A stretch of 64,000 nt of DNA from Pyronema omphalodes (Eukaryota > Ascomycota > Pezizomycetes > Pezizales > Pyronemataceae): positions 1 through 64,000 of the forward strand of contig JAJJXM010000065.1 in NCBI GenBank assembly GCA_024516155.1. The letters run 5' to 3'. Every line of letters starts with the position of its first letter. Within the stretch, counting starts at the first letter, position 1. A model generated the notes under the pieces. It was not told the DNA's origin, did no database searches, and saw only the letters and a program-made list of their open reading frames with translations. A program made the translations under genes and the position numbers. Positions 12,497-25,793 of the stretch are shown in pieces.

Positions 12497-15400
12497 TTAA
12501 GATTGTCTTGTAACTGAAGATGTTTAAAATCTGATGGCCTGGCAACGAAGTTGAGCGACGAATATCAGATGTGTGACTACGGTATCCTCGAGCCTCTAGT
12601 ACTGGACGCTGTATCTATGTGCATACAGACCACAGCGGATTATAAATATTGCCCCCAATTCCGGTCTCACAGTGTAATGTTGACTGATCAATAAGACCAT
12701 GCTCAAAGTCTACCAGCCCATACCAAATTGCCCGTGCCTTTGATGATTTATATTGTGAGTTCTATTCTAGTTGAAATTTCTTGTGAGTTGTCGTCCAATA
12801 GGTAAGACAGGTGACATGACGAGTACCAATAATAAACTCCTTAAAACGAGATAGCATCCTATGTAGTTGCCTGCCCAGTGCATCAGTGGATGAACATGTG
12901 ATTAGTTTATGGCCATACAGACTACTTATAGTCGATAAAATTGAGAAGCTTTTAGTTGAAAGAAGATTACAAGAAAAGGGTTTAAAAGGTGAAAGACACT
13001 AAACTTACCCCGCCTAATCACATCCCACCCCGAAGAACGCTCGTGACAGCTCGCTAGTGAGGGTGTGTATGTACAAACTCTGACGCGACACCATGTACAG
13101 TATAACAAAAGTCGCGACTTTATCAGTTGTCATTATCAGACTATTCTAAATCTCTTATAGGGGTATATTTGTGGCCTGAGATAGTAGAGTACAAGAGCTT
13201 TGGACTATTATATTTGCTGAATTGGCTTTTATACTTTGCTGCGCTAGGGAAAATGGAATTTGCAATGGAGAAAATACTATAGATTGGGATAAAACGAATC
13301 CTAACGTCTTCTAACCTAGATAAAACATACTACAGCATGCATAAACCGTGTCTATTTACATAGTCTCATTTTTAACCTTCAATGCTTCTTTGGATCAACC
13401 ATCCCTCGCTCCACTGCTTTCGTCCCTCACTACCAGTGGGTATTTTCTTTAGAAAAGGGATATCCAAGCTAGTTTCTAGTTTCCGTAATAACGCGTACTT
13501 TCGTCTTGTTTCTGTTGAGCAAGCCAGAGGTTTAATGAGTAGGCTTTGTCGTCCTTTGGGGCATTCTTCGAAAGATTTCCGGAAGAGAGAATGCTTGCTA
13601 GTGACACTTTGGAAGTTAGTATACCATGATTCATAGATTGGGGAGATTAATTACAGGTGGAATCGGCAATACTGGTTATATTGCTAGCCTCGCTGACTTG
13701 GGATAGGGATAATAAAGATATCGATGAGATGTTTCCACGAAAAGGTAGAGACTTTTGGGCTGTCATTTTTAGAAGAACAGGAGGTGTAGATATCGTGTTT
13801 TCTGGGATGATGGATGGAAAATGTAGAATGTATGGCGATGATACTAATTTACAGTGGAAAATAGGCTACTTCTTATACTCTTTTCTCCTGGAGTACCACA
13901 ATCCATTGTCACTGTGAATATTTTCGGCTGAGATTTCCGGCAGGGCGTGGGGAAAGACATGGCTTGAATATGCACGATTTGTTCACTCTGATCTCGTGCA
14001 GCTTCCAATAGTGACTGCAGCTATTGGAGCACCTCTTCTGTTGTTGTATCCTGGCCCCTGGGACATGAACACTGAATGATGAAGGAGGGTGACGTTGCGC
14101 TACATTGGTTGAAATTGAGCCTATAAATGGTTGGACGAAGTAATAAACAGCGAGACTTCCGTCGGCATATTCCGATTTAAACCCATTTCGATTCTGTTCA
14201 ATTTCCCAATATGAAGGCATCTGTGAAATCCGGATTTATCCATCAAAGGACCCTGAAAACGACCCTTAAAGCCTTTTAAGCACCACGGCTTCCTGGAGTC
14301 CGTCGTCCAATCCTGCTCATGCAGGGAATGAAAGATTTCCCTGAACCATGGCAATAGGTGCGCAATCCATCAAAATCCCTGCATTGTGCGGCTAGCTGGA
14401 TTTATCCGCGGATCACACAACCACGCTTGCCAAGCGCAATTGACAAGGACTGTGTGGTCGGGTTATTATCTTGGTAACATTGCAATGGTGTAGGAGCGAA
14501 TAAAACCGTATGATAAGCGAGCTGTCAACCTAAGCTAAAGATCGTGGTACCGTTCCATGTGCCATTACCAAGCGCGCATGTCAGCCAGGGACAAATTACA
14601 AAACCGGATATCCTTTCCATTCGGTTGTCAAACATCAGCAAAAAAGAAAAAAAGAAGAGCAATAATTGTTTTTTTTAGCTCCAATAATCATGCCAGACCT
14701 TGATGATGATGATAAAAGGCAGCATTCACTTTATTTCGCTCAATATACGATACCACCCGCGTTGACATGTAAGGGAACGTAACCATTCTGCAAGCCTACA
14801 TACAAATAACCCTCAACTCATGCTCAAGAGGGAATTGATCGACGGTGAATTCGTTGCCGTTATTACGCGGTTAGCGGATAATAGGTACAGCCCACACCGC
14901 ATATTTTTCGGGAGACAACATCATGATTCATAGAGATTTCCACTCCTGCGGACTTGGACTCGGAAAAGCAATACGAAGCTGTCTGTACTGATGAGTCGCT
15001 AACATATTGGAATACGTAGCTCTGTGCAGGCTGGTTTATGTTCCTTGGTTGTTGCCTTTAAAACTCACAACAACTACGTACGATAACTGCAGTCTTCGTA
15101 TTTGTATATCGGAGACATAGAGGCGATAAGATAACATAGTCCAAGTTTATAGACATCGACCTGTCTTTCGGTGATACACTGGACACAACTCAAGAACATG
15201 ACATATTAACGCCGAGATGACAATACCTAAAGTCCACACAAACCCCACATCAATAGAACCTTCCAAAAAAAACCAAACACCCTGATGGTTAAAGAAAAAA
15301 GAAAAGAAGAAAATATCTGGTGTAGCCAGCGGTGTTACAGCTGTCTATCTGTCATCTTTAATTCGTGACTCTAGATCAGAATCAAGGCGCTGTGGGTGAT

Positions 15401-17287
15401 ACGTTATGATCGATGCATGTAGGAAAAGTGCACCTACCCGCACTCTGATCTGTCGATCTATCATGACACCGGAATTATACTCCAGCAAATCAATTTTCAG
15501 GGTTATTGAACTCATATTCATGACTCGACTGATGACTCAGAATTATGGTCCGTCATGATTACCGATAGAGCTTTGGCGCGTACACATATATAGGTGTGGC
15601 TGAGAGTTGCACATATATAGTTACTTTCTGCAGAACGTAAAGCCAGTTTTTGAGTTCATTGTACCGACTAAAAAGATGCCGGTTTGTAACAACTATCATC
15701 AAAGTTGTATATTGAATCATTCAACCAATCCCTCCGTTTTCGCATTAACAGGGGTTTATGTATACGAGGATTGATTCAAAGAAAGCATCGCTTTTATCTG
15801 CACTACAATGCAAACAGTAAGCAGCAAACATGTTTTCCTCAAACTTTTCATGGTGCCTTTGTACCCGGCTTTCTTAGCCGGCAACTGGATAACCTTGCCC
15901 GTACAATACCATTGGCCAAAGGTAAAAAAAAAAGAACACGTTACATTACCATTAGCGAGCTAGCTAAATAGCTTAAAGGAAGGCGTGGGTCTGTTGGTAA
16001 GCCGATTGACATGGCAGGGCATATTCGTACTTCATCGCCGCGTTCTGTGATTCTCAATTAAGTCCAAACAGCTCAACCTTCATCTTCATTGGACGCTTGT
16101 GAGCTGTTACACTCATTGAAGCATAATGTGGGTTAGTAAGCTTTAAATGTTATATTTGACTTATGTTTGATTTGCGTTTGACCTATTTGAATCACACACA
16201 AGATTCAAGAATGGCATTTTTAGTGTGTAGTGGATAACAGCCAATTCTTAATAAAATTGCAAATAACCCTAAATACGTTGAAAGGTGCTTGGCTCACCGG
16301 GTAGTAGAGATGGATGTGGATACAGCGTGCATGACATGCATAGCCTATATGTAGCTTCTCTCGTTGTACTGGTTCACCTACTATCAATCAACTCTTTGCT
16401 GTTGTTCACCTCCACCTTTTTTCTTCTCTCATAACTACGCTCCTCAACAAAATGAATCCTATGAAGATCACAGATTGAATGCATGCATATCACTCTGTAT
16501 CTTGAATTTAAATACCGGAGTCTACTTTGTATACTTAGCTCATAACACCGCTACATATACTACTGGTACACGTACTCCTACAATAGTGCTTTTTCAGTGC
16601 AATGGTTTTTTTGGTGAATTTACTTAAGTATGTCCAGGCAAACGACGAAGATACTCTACTGTGGGATTATCCGATGGCTATTTGTCCACCTATGTTACCC
16701 TTTGTAATTGTTTGGTTACTCTTTATTTATGCGAAGAAGCCCATAAGTCTCAACTCCAGTGCTTGTCGTAATCGATTGACTGACGGGGTAGTAGATTCGT
16801 TTGTATTCCCACCAATCTATACCGCCGTTTCAAGCAGCATCTCTATAAACCTATCCATTCAGCACCCGGTACCCATACCCCTCTCTTACCATCAATATCA
16901 CAGCATAAATCACGCTGCCCATTTCAATATAAAAACTCCGGGTATCATCACTCACTATCCGGCTTAGGCTGCTCAACTGCAACTCCATGTTTCATGCAAA
17001 TCCTAAAACAGTAACACAAACCAATCACACGCGCCAAACGCTCGTATCTGTGCTACTTCCCGGGGCATATCAGCTTCCGGTAACACAGACGCCGATAACG
17101 GACAAACCATATCCCGACGTACATACATATATCCGGGGGCATGGCATATAACCTCATATCATAAATACCCTACCCCATTGAGCGGTCAATCAGTCACCTT
17201 TTTTTTGTTTCTTATATCTCCACAACTGTCTCCAAAAAAAAAGAAAAAGAAAGACAAGAAAGACAAGAAGAGAAGAAAGAAAAAATC
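12497..17287. other. Gene-poor AT-rich spacer
   Basis: About 4.8 kb with only short frames (103 aa or less) that show no domains, no plausible exon chains and often no real ATG. No transposon ends are recognised. The last 150 bp form the P450 gene's promoter and an A/G-rich leader. Confidence 0.55.
17161..17167 (+). promoter_or_regulatory. Possible TATA element of the P450 gene
   Basis: ATAAATA lies 127 bp upstream of the ATG at 17288, followed by a T-rich tract and an A/G-rich leader. Position and sequence only; no experimental support. Confidence 0.3.
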
Positions 17288-19161
17288 ATGCTGGACTCCC
17301 AGTTTCTTATCGTCTCATCATCCGGCCTAGCAATCATAACGCACCTCCTCCTAATACCCCGCGAACCCGATTTCTACCTCTGGCATCTCGGCGCCTTCTA
17401 CCTAACCATTCTAACCCTTCTCTTCTCCTCTATCTTCGTCTCCACAAGCAGCTTTTTAACAGCGGTGAAGATAACAGTAATAGTATCGACGACTTTTAAT
17501 ACGGTGCTTACGGTATCGGTATTGGTACATAGGGGTTTAATTCATAGGTTACGAAAGTTTCCGGGGCCTGGAGCGGCAAGGTTGACGAGGGGTTGGTTTA
17601 TTAATAGGATTAGGAAGGGAGAGAGGGGTTTTTTGCTGGTGGATGAGTTGCATAAACGATATGGAGTTTTTGTTCGTACTGGTTTGTCCCCTATCAATCC
17701 CATCAATCTCTCCACCAGCTCCCACCCGCCTTATGATCTCAACTAACCCCTCTATCCCCGCAGGTCCCCGAGAACTCAGCATCAACCACCCCACCGCCAT
17801 CCCCCTACTCTACTCCAGCAGCACCTCCTGCATCCGTAGCCCATTCTACGGCTTCTCCGGCTCTCCCGAAAACGCCAACCTCCTCTCACAACGCACTCAC
17901 TCCCAACACCGATCCCGTCTCGGCCCCTGGGAACGGGGTCTTAACTCCCCTGCCCAACTATCCCTCTACGAACCCCAAGTCCACTCCATTATATCCACTC
18001 TCCTCACCCAGCTTCGTGCAAGGGAAGTAGTCGACTGGAGCTCCTATGCACGGTTCGTAGCGGGGGATGTAACCGGCTTAATCGGCATGGGGCAGGAGTT
18101 TAAGATGACTGAGAAAGGGGAGTTTGATGAGAAGTTTACCGAGTTGCAGGGGATGATTGGGGAGTTTGCCATGACGGTTCCGATGCCGTGGCTGGTGAGG
18201 TTGTTGTTTGAAACCCCGGGGTTGGTGGAGGGGAATATGCCGAAGTTGGCGGCGTGGTTGAGGGGGGTTTATAGGGATGGTTTGAGGAGAATTGAGGAGG
18301 CGGAAAGAGAAGGAGGGAAATTGGAGAAGAGGACCCTGGTGGATTGGTTGTTGGTGGGGGATAAGATGTGTGGGGCGAAGAAACTGAGGGAAAGAGCTAT
18401 GGTCGATGAGATTAGGTTGATTATGAATGCGGGGATGTGGGTTGACTGTTTGGTTCCTGTCTAGGTGGGGATAGACTTGCTGATGAAGTTGTGTGCAGTG
18501 ATACAGTCGGTTTGGTTATAAGCTCGGGGATGTATTTCCTTGCTAAGCACCCCCGGGTTTATAAGAAGCTGCAAAAACTCCTGGATGAGAAATTCCCAGA
18601 TCGGAAGTTTAGTCATGCTAAGGTACTTTCGGTAGAGTATCTTGATGCTATCATCATGGAAGCATTGAGGTTGTATCCACCCGCCATTCTTGGAGTGCCA
18701 AGACAGACGCCGAAAGAGGGAATGACGATTGCGGGCCGATTCATCCCGGGAGAGGTGGTGGTTAATGTACCACCATACACTGTAAATCGACATCCCGACT
18801 TTTGGTCCGAACCGGATGAATTTATCCCCGAGCGATGGACAGCGGAGGGTGGGCATTTAGCAAAGGATAAGTCAATATGTGTACCCTTCTCCATGGGTAA
18901 GTTACACGCTCCGCATTCCATATCCCTGCAGTGTTTTTTTCATAATAATTTTTTACATTACTGATAAAACATACAGGAATGTATCGATGTCCAGGTAAAG
19001 CCTTCGCCATGATGGAGCTACGCATGTTGTTCTCAGAAGTCGCAATGAACTTTGATGTTTCCTTTGCAGATCCCGTACAAGCCGAGGGGTATGAGCGCGG
19101 GATGAAAGATTATTTCACATTATACGCGCCGACACTTTTGATGAAATTTTCCCCGAGATAA
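17288..19161 (+). CDS. Cytochrome P450 monooxygenase
   Basis: Four exons: 17288-17681, 17764-18436, 18499-18896, 18977-19161; 549 aa. ER-bound heme monooxygenase. The N-terminus has several hydrophobic stretches (about 5-25, 31-50, 55-85) before the hinge RKFPGPGAARL. Splicing at 18436/18499 gives the I-helix motif AGIDT (354-358). Other motifs are ExxR at E410-R413, FIPERW, and the heme loop FSMGMYRCPG (486-495) with C493 as ligand. All key residues are present, so it is likely active. The multi-helix N-terminus resembles fungal P450s often annotated as tryprostatin B 6-hydroxylase-like, but the substrate is unknown. A hotdog thioesterase gene follows on the same strand about 760 bp later. 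There is no backbone synthase nearby, so a biosynthetic cluster is not shown. Confidence 0.93.
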
Positions 19162-19923
19162 GCGGTTAGACTTGTTTTTCTTTGATTTTCTACGAGGCAC
19201 TATATTTTGTGGATCTGTGCGGGAAATCTTGCACAAGAATTGTTTGCATGATAGCTCGTGCGAAATGTACTATGTATCAACTATATGTACTGTAGCGTAT
19301 TACTCAAGTCCGGACATCGGAAAAACCGAAACTCCGAAATTTGAATGCTCAATGCGCTTGTATTTTCTAGCCTATCCAAACCCACATTAAAAATTAGGGT
19401 TTGTCCTAGCGTATTCCTCCTGCAGAAGCCGAGCCGAGCCATGTGAGCCATGCGAGGCTGTGAGCCATGTGAGCACCGGGAATTCCGAAAGTCCCGAAAA
19501 TTCCGAAAATTCCGAACCTATGGAAACCTTTGAAGTTTGGCCCACCGTTCTTTGGTTGGAGCTTGGAAGGTTACCATACAGTCCATATCCCAAACCCTAG
19601 CCGAAATCCCGGTCTAGTGCACAACTCGGCTATCTCGATTTTAAAATCTCCGAGGTACTTACACATACAGCTTCCCACCTTGAAGAAAACCCCACACTGT
19701 GCTTTTATTTTGCAGAAACCCACTGCTACAGATATATACTTCTGCTGGTCCAGATTACAGATCCCCCCGGTGGAGCTTATTACATATATACATACACGGA
19801 GCAAGCTTCAAGTTACACAGAAAACATATCCACCAGCAACAAGATCCAGCACACAATCCCGACAAAGCTATACAATTCCACAGTTCCACAACCCCCCAAG
19901 ATCCTCACCCCACCACCAGCACC
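19162..19923. other. Spacer with CCGAAA-type repeats
   Basis: 3' region of the P450 gene and promoter region of the thioesterase gene. Between about 19310 and 19620 there are repeated degenerate units such as TTCCGAAA and TCCCGAAA, and AGCCATGTGAGCC repeats. No gene seen. Confidence 0.5.
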
Positions 19924-20433
19924 ATGACCCACCCCCGCGCCGACCTTTCCCACCCGGACTTCTCCGCCCCCTGGATCCAAACCCTCCTCAGCACCCCCAG
20001 CACCAAGATCCTAACCCACACCGCCCGCATCGCCAAAACCAACGGCGAAGACACCCTCTTCAGCACAACTCTCCACAGCGCCACCACAATCCGCGCATAC
20101 CTCCTCCTCCAAACACCCACGGAAACTCTGCAGCTAGTTTCGTTGGGGGAACAGCTTACGGGACATGCGGGGATTGCGCATGGTGGCGTGGTGGTTACGT
20201 TGTTGGATGAGGCGCTTGGTGCTGCTGTGGGAGAGCCGTGTTTTACGGCTTGGTTGAATACGCAGTTTAGGAGGCCGGTTAGGACGCCGGGAGTGGTGGT
20301 TGTTAGGGCGAGGTGTATGAAGCGGGAAGGGAGGAAGTTTTGGGCTGAGGCGAAGATGGAGGATGGGGAGGGGATGGTGTTGGCGACGGCGGAGGCGCTG
20401 TTTGTGTTGGTGAAGGAGGGGGCGAAGTTGTAG
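19924..20433 (+). CDS. Hotdog-fold thioesterase (PaaI/THEM4-like)
   Basis: Single exon, 169 aa. Likely an acyl-CoA thioesterase. The central motif is GHAGIAHGGVVVTLLDEALG (80-99), with the HGG turn at 86-88 and acidic D95/E96 on the hotdog helix, followed by LNTQFRRPVRTPG and a beta-rich C-terminus. This matches the single-domain fungal thioesterase superfamily. The frame is open further upstream, but the ATG at 19924 fits the family N-terminus and gives the usual length; the upstream extension is Pro/His-rich leader translation. Codon use shifts at about 20130 from C-rich to G/T-rich, a feature also seen in the P450 gene. Substrate unknown. Confidence 0.87.
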   Translation: MTHPRADLSHPDFSAPWIQTLLSTPSTKILTHTARIAKTNGEDTLFSTTLHSATTIRAYLLLQTPTETLQLVSLGEQLTGHAGIAHGGVVVTLLDEALGAAVGEPCFTAWLNTQFRRPVRTPGVVVVRARCMKREGRKFWAEAKMEDGEGMVLATAEALFVLVKEGAKL

Positions 20434-20823
20434 GGGTGGGGATGTAGGTCAGGTGGATGGGGTAATGGTGATGAGGGGTAGATGTTATAGAGACTGGTTT
20501 GGTTAATGGTTTTGTATATAGAAAGGTTAGATTTCAAGATGGCGCAAATAGCATAAGAGTATTTAGAAGATAAGCTATCAGTGGCATACATTGAGAACCT
20601 TTGTGCTTTCCAACAAGACGCAACAATCACTTATCTCGAATATTATCATTTTGCAGAGCACCATAAATTTAGGTATAAGTTCTAACAGTGATACAACCAG
20701 TCCTCCAATAATTCATTACTTGCCCGAGTCCTAATTCTAAAGTACATTGGTATCATCTATCAAAGTCCAAAACAATCATAATCCAATAGACCTGCATTAC
20801 ACGGTGATATATTAATACCATCC
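20434..20823. other. Convergent 3' intergenic region
   Basis: AT-rich sequence between the thioesterase (+) and hydrolase (-) stop codons. No gene seen. Confidence 0.6.
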
Positions 20824-22699
20824 TCAAAATCCCCCAGGGATAACATGTTTCCAATTCCACGCCATAAACCTTCCCGCCATCGCCACATCATCCAACTCCG
20901 CCATACCCAGCTTCATTTCTCCTCCCGGTTTCAAATCCGCCTCACAAACCGTGGTATTAGTATCAACCACTTTTCCATCCTCAAAATACCGTCCAATATA
21001 ATTCGCCGAGCATGCACTCGGAGCAGAAATCGAGCAATGCCCCTCACTATTCTGCACCAGGAGTCCTGCCCCGGGGAACAACAGCTGTGCCTTCTCTGCA
21101 TTCCTCAACGGCGTAACCGGATCATATTGCGTGCTAACAAACAGAATTGGATTCCTTGTTTCTGCACCCCATTTTCGGCCTTTATCTGCAACTAGCCCCC
21201 GTGCAGGAGAAGTCAAGCCGACACAGTTCATTTGGATACCGACCCAGTTACGGCTGATGAGTTCACATTGGCCTTTCAGTTCTTCTAGGTAATGAACCAT
21301 GTCTTTGAGAGTTGCATTTGATCGTCCACTTCCATCCTGGCATAAAACAGCAGCACCTGCTTCACCGCCGGTGTTGGGTTTGCTTACGTCCACTGCACAG
21401 GTGTCTTCGTTTGGTAGCCGTATCAAGGCGGCAACTAGGCTTGCGTCGCCGTTTTCTATGGCAGCGAAGGCTTCTGCTGTTTTGGGGAAGGTTTTGATAG
21501 GGTTGTAGATCATGGTGAAGATAACGGTGCGGAGGTCGTTTTCAGTGATCCAATCCGGTGAGGATCCATAGACAGGAACAGGTTCATGGCGGACCTTTGT
21601 CATGATCTTCTTGAGCCTTCTTGCGACAAGGTTAGGTGTAGCTTCTGTTAAAGCACAGGAGTTTGTTGAAGAGCAATAGTCGTAAAATGACTGAATCACT
21701 TTGTCTGTATCCTGCAAGTTGGTAAGCCATCCTCCTTGGTAGTAATCATCAAGATCGACCACGCCATCGAGAACCATCCGCTCAACTCTATCTGGAAACA
21801 TGGATGCAAATGTCTGCCCCAATGTTGTTCCGTATGAGAATCCCCAGTATCGCAGTCCCCGCTTCTCAGTCTTTCCAAGAGCCTTCCAACTGGCGTCCAC
21901 AATAGCCAACATATCCCTGGCCACGTTTGGGGTACCAGCATATACCGCTGCTCCTTCCTTCACACCCTCTTCACACTGTTTCCCAATCGACTTTGCCATC
22001 GCAAACTGCACCCCAAGATCCGCACCCGTAGTTCCCTGTGACCTCAACCACCAAATCTTCCTCGCCGCTTCATTCGGAAAACAATTAGTCTGCGGAGTCG
22101 TATTATTTATCCCCCGTGGATCAAATCCAATAACCGAGTGTCTCCTTCCAACCACCATCTGAATATCACGACCTAGCTCCGTGACCAACGCGACACCCGA
22201 TCCACCCGGTCCACCTGGATTAAGTAGTACTGGTCCTAGGAAGTCATTATCTGTCTCGGGAACCGCGGCGGGGACTTTCGTAAGCGCGATAGCGACAGTG
22301 CGACGATCCGACGCGGATGTCCAGTCTAACGGAACTTGAAGACGGGCGCATTCAAGATTATCGAAGCAAGGATACCAGACGAGGTTTGAAGATGGAGTAA
22401 TCTGTACGCGTGAGCAGGAGAGGTTAGAAGGATAGTGAGGGAATGCAACATACCCCACTCCATTTAAAGGGTATTTCTGGGGTCGGAGTGATGATATCAT
22501 CAAGGTGAAAATAATAGCGATGACCGATCCAGAACCAGGTTGCGAATGCGAGGGCTCCTGTGTAGACGACTGCTGTTTTTAGGGAGTGCAGCACTTTTAC
22601 CCGTCGATTCCTAGGTCCATGATGCTGCTCAGATGAGGTTGAGAACGAGTTCTTCTCCGTCCTGGGGAGTTCTCGTTGTTGTTGCGGAATCGGTGGCAT
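20824..22699 (-). CDS. Membrane-anchored alpha/beta hydrolase, peptidase S33/TAP-like
   Basis: Two exons: 22699-22454 and 22401-20824, with a 52-bp intron; 607 aa. A type II membrane protein: a polar N-terminal tail, one transmembrane segment around residues 40-58 (VLHSLKTAVVYTGALAFATW), then an extracytosolic hydrolase. Motifs are the oxyanion loop NPGGPGGSG (143-151), FDPRG, the nucleophile elbow GFSYG with S271, an aspartate in STQYDPVTPLRNA and a histidine in SEGHCS. The C-terminal part is the TAP-like domain with paired cysteines. The family cleaves N-terminal peptides from substrates; the in vivo substrate is unknown. The ATG at 22699 is the first real one in frame. It is divergent from the EBP-like gene across 635 bp. 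Confidence 0.9.
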
Positions 22700-23334
22700 C
22701 GGATTGGATATCAACACAGGTGCAGACGCGGGATGAGAGCTGAGATTTCGTTTTCCTTTCCCAGATGGAGCGAGCTGATGGAAGATAACTCAGCGAAAGA
22801 CAGCTTTGTCATAACATTCTCTGCGCTGTTCGCTTGCGACGTTACACAACAGAGAAAACCGCGGAATGAGCGGCATATGTAGCTGAGCAGCAGGCATCCG
22901 TCAGCTGACGGGAGGGATACAGTGGGGATACGGGAAATGTCGTAAAGTGGAGATACCGTTGTAAGATGAAATAAAGTCAAAAATTGAAAAATTCCGCAGT
23001 CTTTTTGAGTATTTGCCGAATGGATAAAGTGTTTCTTCACCCAGCCCTGGTTCTTACCCCCGATCATATTTTTATTTCCGTTTCCATCAAAATCTTACCA
23101 GACTCGCGTATGTAGCCTGGAGTCTCCACAGCTGTGCAGCTTTCAGCAACCCCCCTCCCAATCCTAGTCTAGTCTCCACACTAATCCCCATCAACGTGAA
23201 GCTTTAGCTCTTGCTCATCGCCAATTTCGGGGCAAACGGCATCCCTGCCAAGCCTGGGGTACTGAAGACACCTGGGCTGAGAAGCGCGCTGATGAAGAAC
23301 ACATCATCAACACCGAAAAATTCAGTACATCACG
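22700..23334. promoter_or_regulatory. Divergent promoter region (hydrolase / EBP-like gene)
   Basis: 635 bp separate the start codons of the two divergent genes. No clear TATA box or operator was identified. Short frames here are not supported as genes. Confidence 0.5.
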
Positions 23335-24237
23335 ATGAGCATTGCGGAGCCTATTATCAGCGCGACGACCGTTTGGTCTCTTGCCGCCACTGTTGCCCTT
23401 TTGGCTGCGGCATATGGCTTGTCTATTGCTGTCCTTCCCCGCACCATTTCAAAGAAGGAGCGCGGTATCTACATCTGGCACATTTTTGACGCGTTGACCC
23501 ATCTTATTCTTGAGGCTTCTTTCTGCTACTACTCGTTGTTTTCCTCTGCGCCTTTCCCCGCTGAAAACTCTGTTACCTTGTTTGGAAACTCTGCTGTCTC
23601 CTACGGTGTCAAGTACTCTTCTGCTCCTCTTGCAAAGCTCTGGCAGGAGTATGCCCGTGCCGACTTGAGATGGGGAAACTCTGATGTCCCCACTCTTTGC
23701 ATTGAGCTCATCACTGTTGTCCTTGCCGGACCTTTGGCCTTGTGGGTTGCCGAGATGATCCGTAAGGGAGAGGGACGTCGCTGGTTCTGGATGGCCATTC
23801 TTGCCACTGCTGAGATTTACGGTATGTTTAGTCGGAGCGCAAGCAAAGAATTCGTCGAGTCTGTCGAGTCATTGTTGTGTGATACAATCCTAAACATCGT
23901 GAACCGTGCTAATTGACCCCCAGGTGGATGGATGACCTTTGCCCCCGAGTGGTTCTCCGGTAACAAGAACCTCGTCACCGATAACTTCATGTACAAGTCA
24001 GTCATACCGTTACCCCAGCCTCATTACCCAATTCCCTGCCCGTAATCCGTATATATTACGCCCAGATCTGTGCAACACCGGCTAACATAAATTAGATGGG
24101 TCTACCTCGCTTTCTTCAACGGTCTCTGGGTTGTTATCCCCGTTTGGTTGCTTATCGAGGCTTACTTCGAGATGGTCCCTGCTGTTGAGATGATGGATGA
24201 CTTCAAGAAGCGCGAGGCGAAGCGTAAGGCGTTGTAA
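23335..24237 (+). CDS. EXPERA-domain protein, emopamil-binding/sterol isomerase family
   Basis: Three exons: 23335-23821, 23924-23996, 24096-24237; 233 aa. A multi-pass ER membrane protein of the EBP (delta8-delta7 sterol isomerase) superfamily. Diagnostic residues are in place: FDALTHLILE gives H56 and E60, LRWGNSDVPTLCIEL gives E124, and FFNGLWVVIP gives N195 and W198. These match the spacing of the catalytic His, Glu, Glu, Asn and Trp of human EBP. The C-terminus is charged (MDDFKKREAKRKAL). Fungi normally use the unrelated ERG2 for this step, so this is better called an EBP-like protein of unsettled role. Introns are GT..AG. Confidence 0.88.
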
Positions 24238-25600
24238 GCGGCTGCTTATCGTAACATCAAGCTGTGTGTGGGGAAGTCGGAGTCAAAGTCGGAGTTAGAG
24301 ATGAAGCGAAGGTGGAAGTGGAAGTGTGGGTGGAAGAAGAAGGAGAAGTAGAAGACGTTGGATGAGGTCGAAGATTAACGGTGTGCGGATGTCGGTGTCG
24401 GTGTCTGTGGGTGGAGGAAGAAAAAAAAATCCCAAGCGAGGAGCGACAGCGGCGGGCGAAGCGAGTCGACGTCAACGTCAAACTAACGAAGTAAAACGAA
24501 ACACGAAAGCGAAAAGGACGGATATTTTTTGGATTATGTTGGATATTCTATTTACTGGTTAACTGGAGAAAAAAAGAAGCGATTGGATACCATATGATTT
24601 TTGTTATTGAAAAAATGTAGTTGCAGATTTTTAAAAATTGAGAAAAAGGAATGGATTTTATAAAATCGAAATATCTGTGATCGGTCGTGAGAATGGCTGC
24701 ACGTTGAACCAACTTTTATGCTGCATGCTGTGGTGTATTATTGCTCCATTGAAGGCCGACTGAAACTCGTGGGAATCATGAACGCGGGTGACGATATTCA
24801 GCAAGCAGATATATAACCATCAAACCCCGCGTGCACCCCGTGCACCATCGTGTTAAATATCAGCAAACCCAGCGACAACACGACGCGACAAAAACCAGTT
24901 CTCTATGTACATAGCTTGCATGCACCAAAACCTTAAAACCTGCCCCCGACGTCACCGGTAACCGGTTCTGTAACCTCTGTTTCCATCTCACGCCACCGAC
25001 CCCCGCCACCGCAAACGGAAACGGAAACTGAAATGTATGTTGCAGCCCTATACTAGCTAGGTTAGGGTAAACCCTTCATAAAATTTTGATACCTCATTTT
25101 TTTATCTTGTTTATTTTGTTTGCTTTGCTGTTTTTGGATGGATATTTGGATGGATATTTTGGATGGATATTTTGGATGGATGCTTTAAATGCAATATTTA
25201 CCTCTATGCTCTATGCTCTATACTCTATACTCTATACTCTATCAATCCCCGTAACTTGTCCCTGCCCCGTAGATTAAACCCCGCCATAATCATCGCTATC
25301 ACCGACTTTTGAGAAATGTTGAGAAATACAGAAACTAAACCCCATCCGCTGCTGTTTATGTAAGCAGTACAGTATACATAAACCCCATGTGCTTCACTAC
25401 CAGCACCTACCAGTTCCCGCCGCCTTACCCTCATAAGCAAAGAAAACAAACTCCCCTCACATTCTCCATATTCTCCAGAGCATCCCCCTAAATCAAATAT
25501 AATTAAATAACCAGAATCATCATTAAACACACCATACGTATCTCCGTTGCCATGAGCAGAATACTATAACCACTTATATTCAGCCAGGAGCTTGGCCGGA

Positions 25601-25622
25601 GGGGGGGGGGGGGGGGGGGGGG
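25601..25622. repeat. Poly-G homopolymer
   Basis: 22 consecutive G after CTTGGCCGGA. Confidence 0.9.
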
Positions 25623-25760
25623 TGTAAGGAACAACTAGTTGAGCTACTAGTGTAGGGATGATATAGAGTGAAGTAGCTCTGACGCAAAGCGAAGTATATT
25701 ACCTGTCAACAGTACCCATCCCATACCTATACATACCGCCATAAAACCTCCCTTTGTCCA

Positions 25761-25793
25761 AAGTCTAAGTCTAAGTCTAAGTCTAAGTCTAAG
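25761..25793. repeat. AAGTCT hexanucleotide microsatellite
   Basis: Five perfect AAGTCT units followed by a partial unit. Confidence 0.9.

Noticed and set aside
13382..13917. Two adjacent plus-strand frames (84 and 86 aa)
   Set aside because: No shared splice signals that give a sensible protein, no motifs and biased composition in AT-rich DNA.
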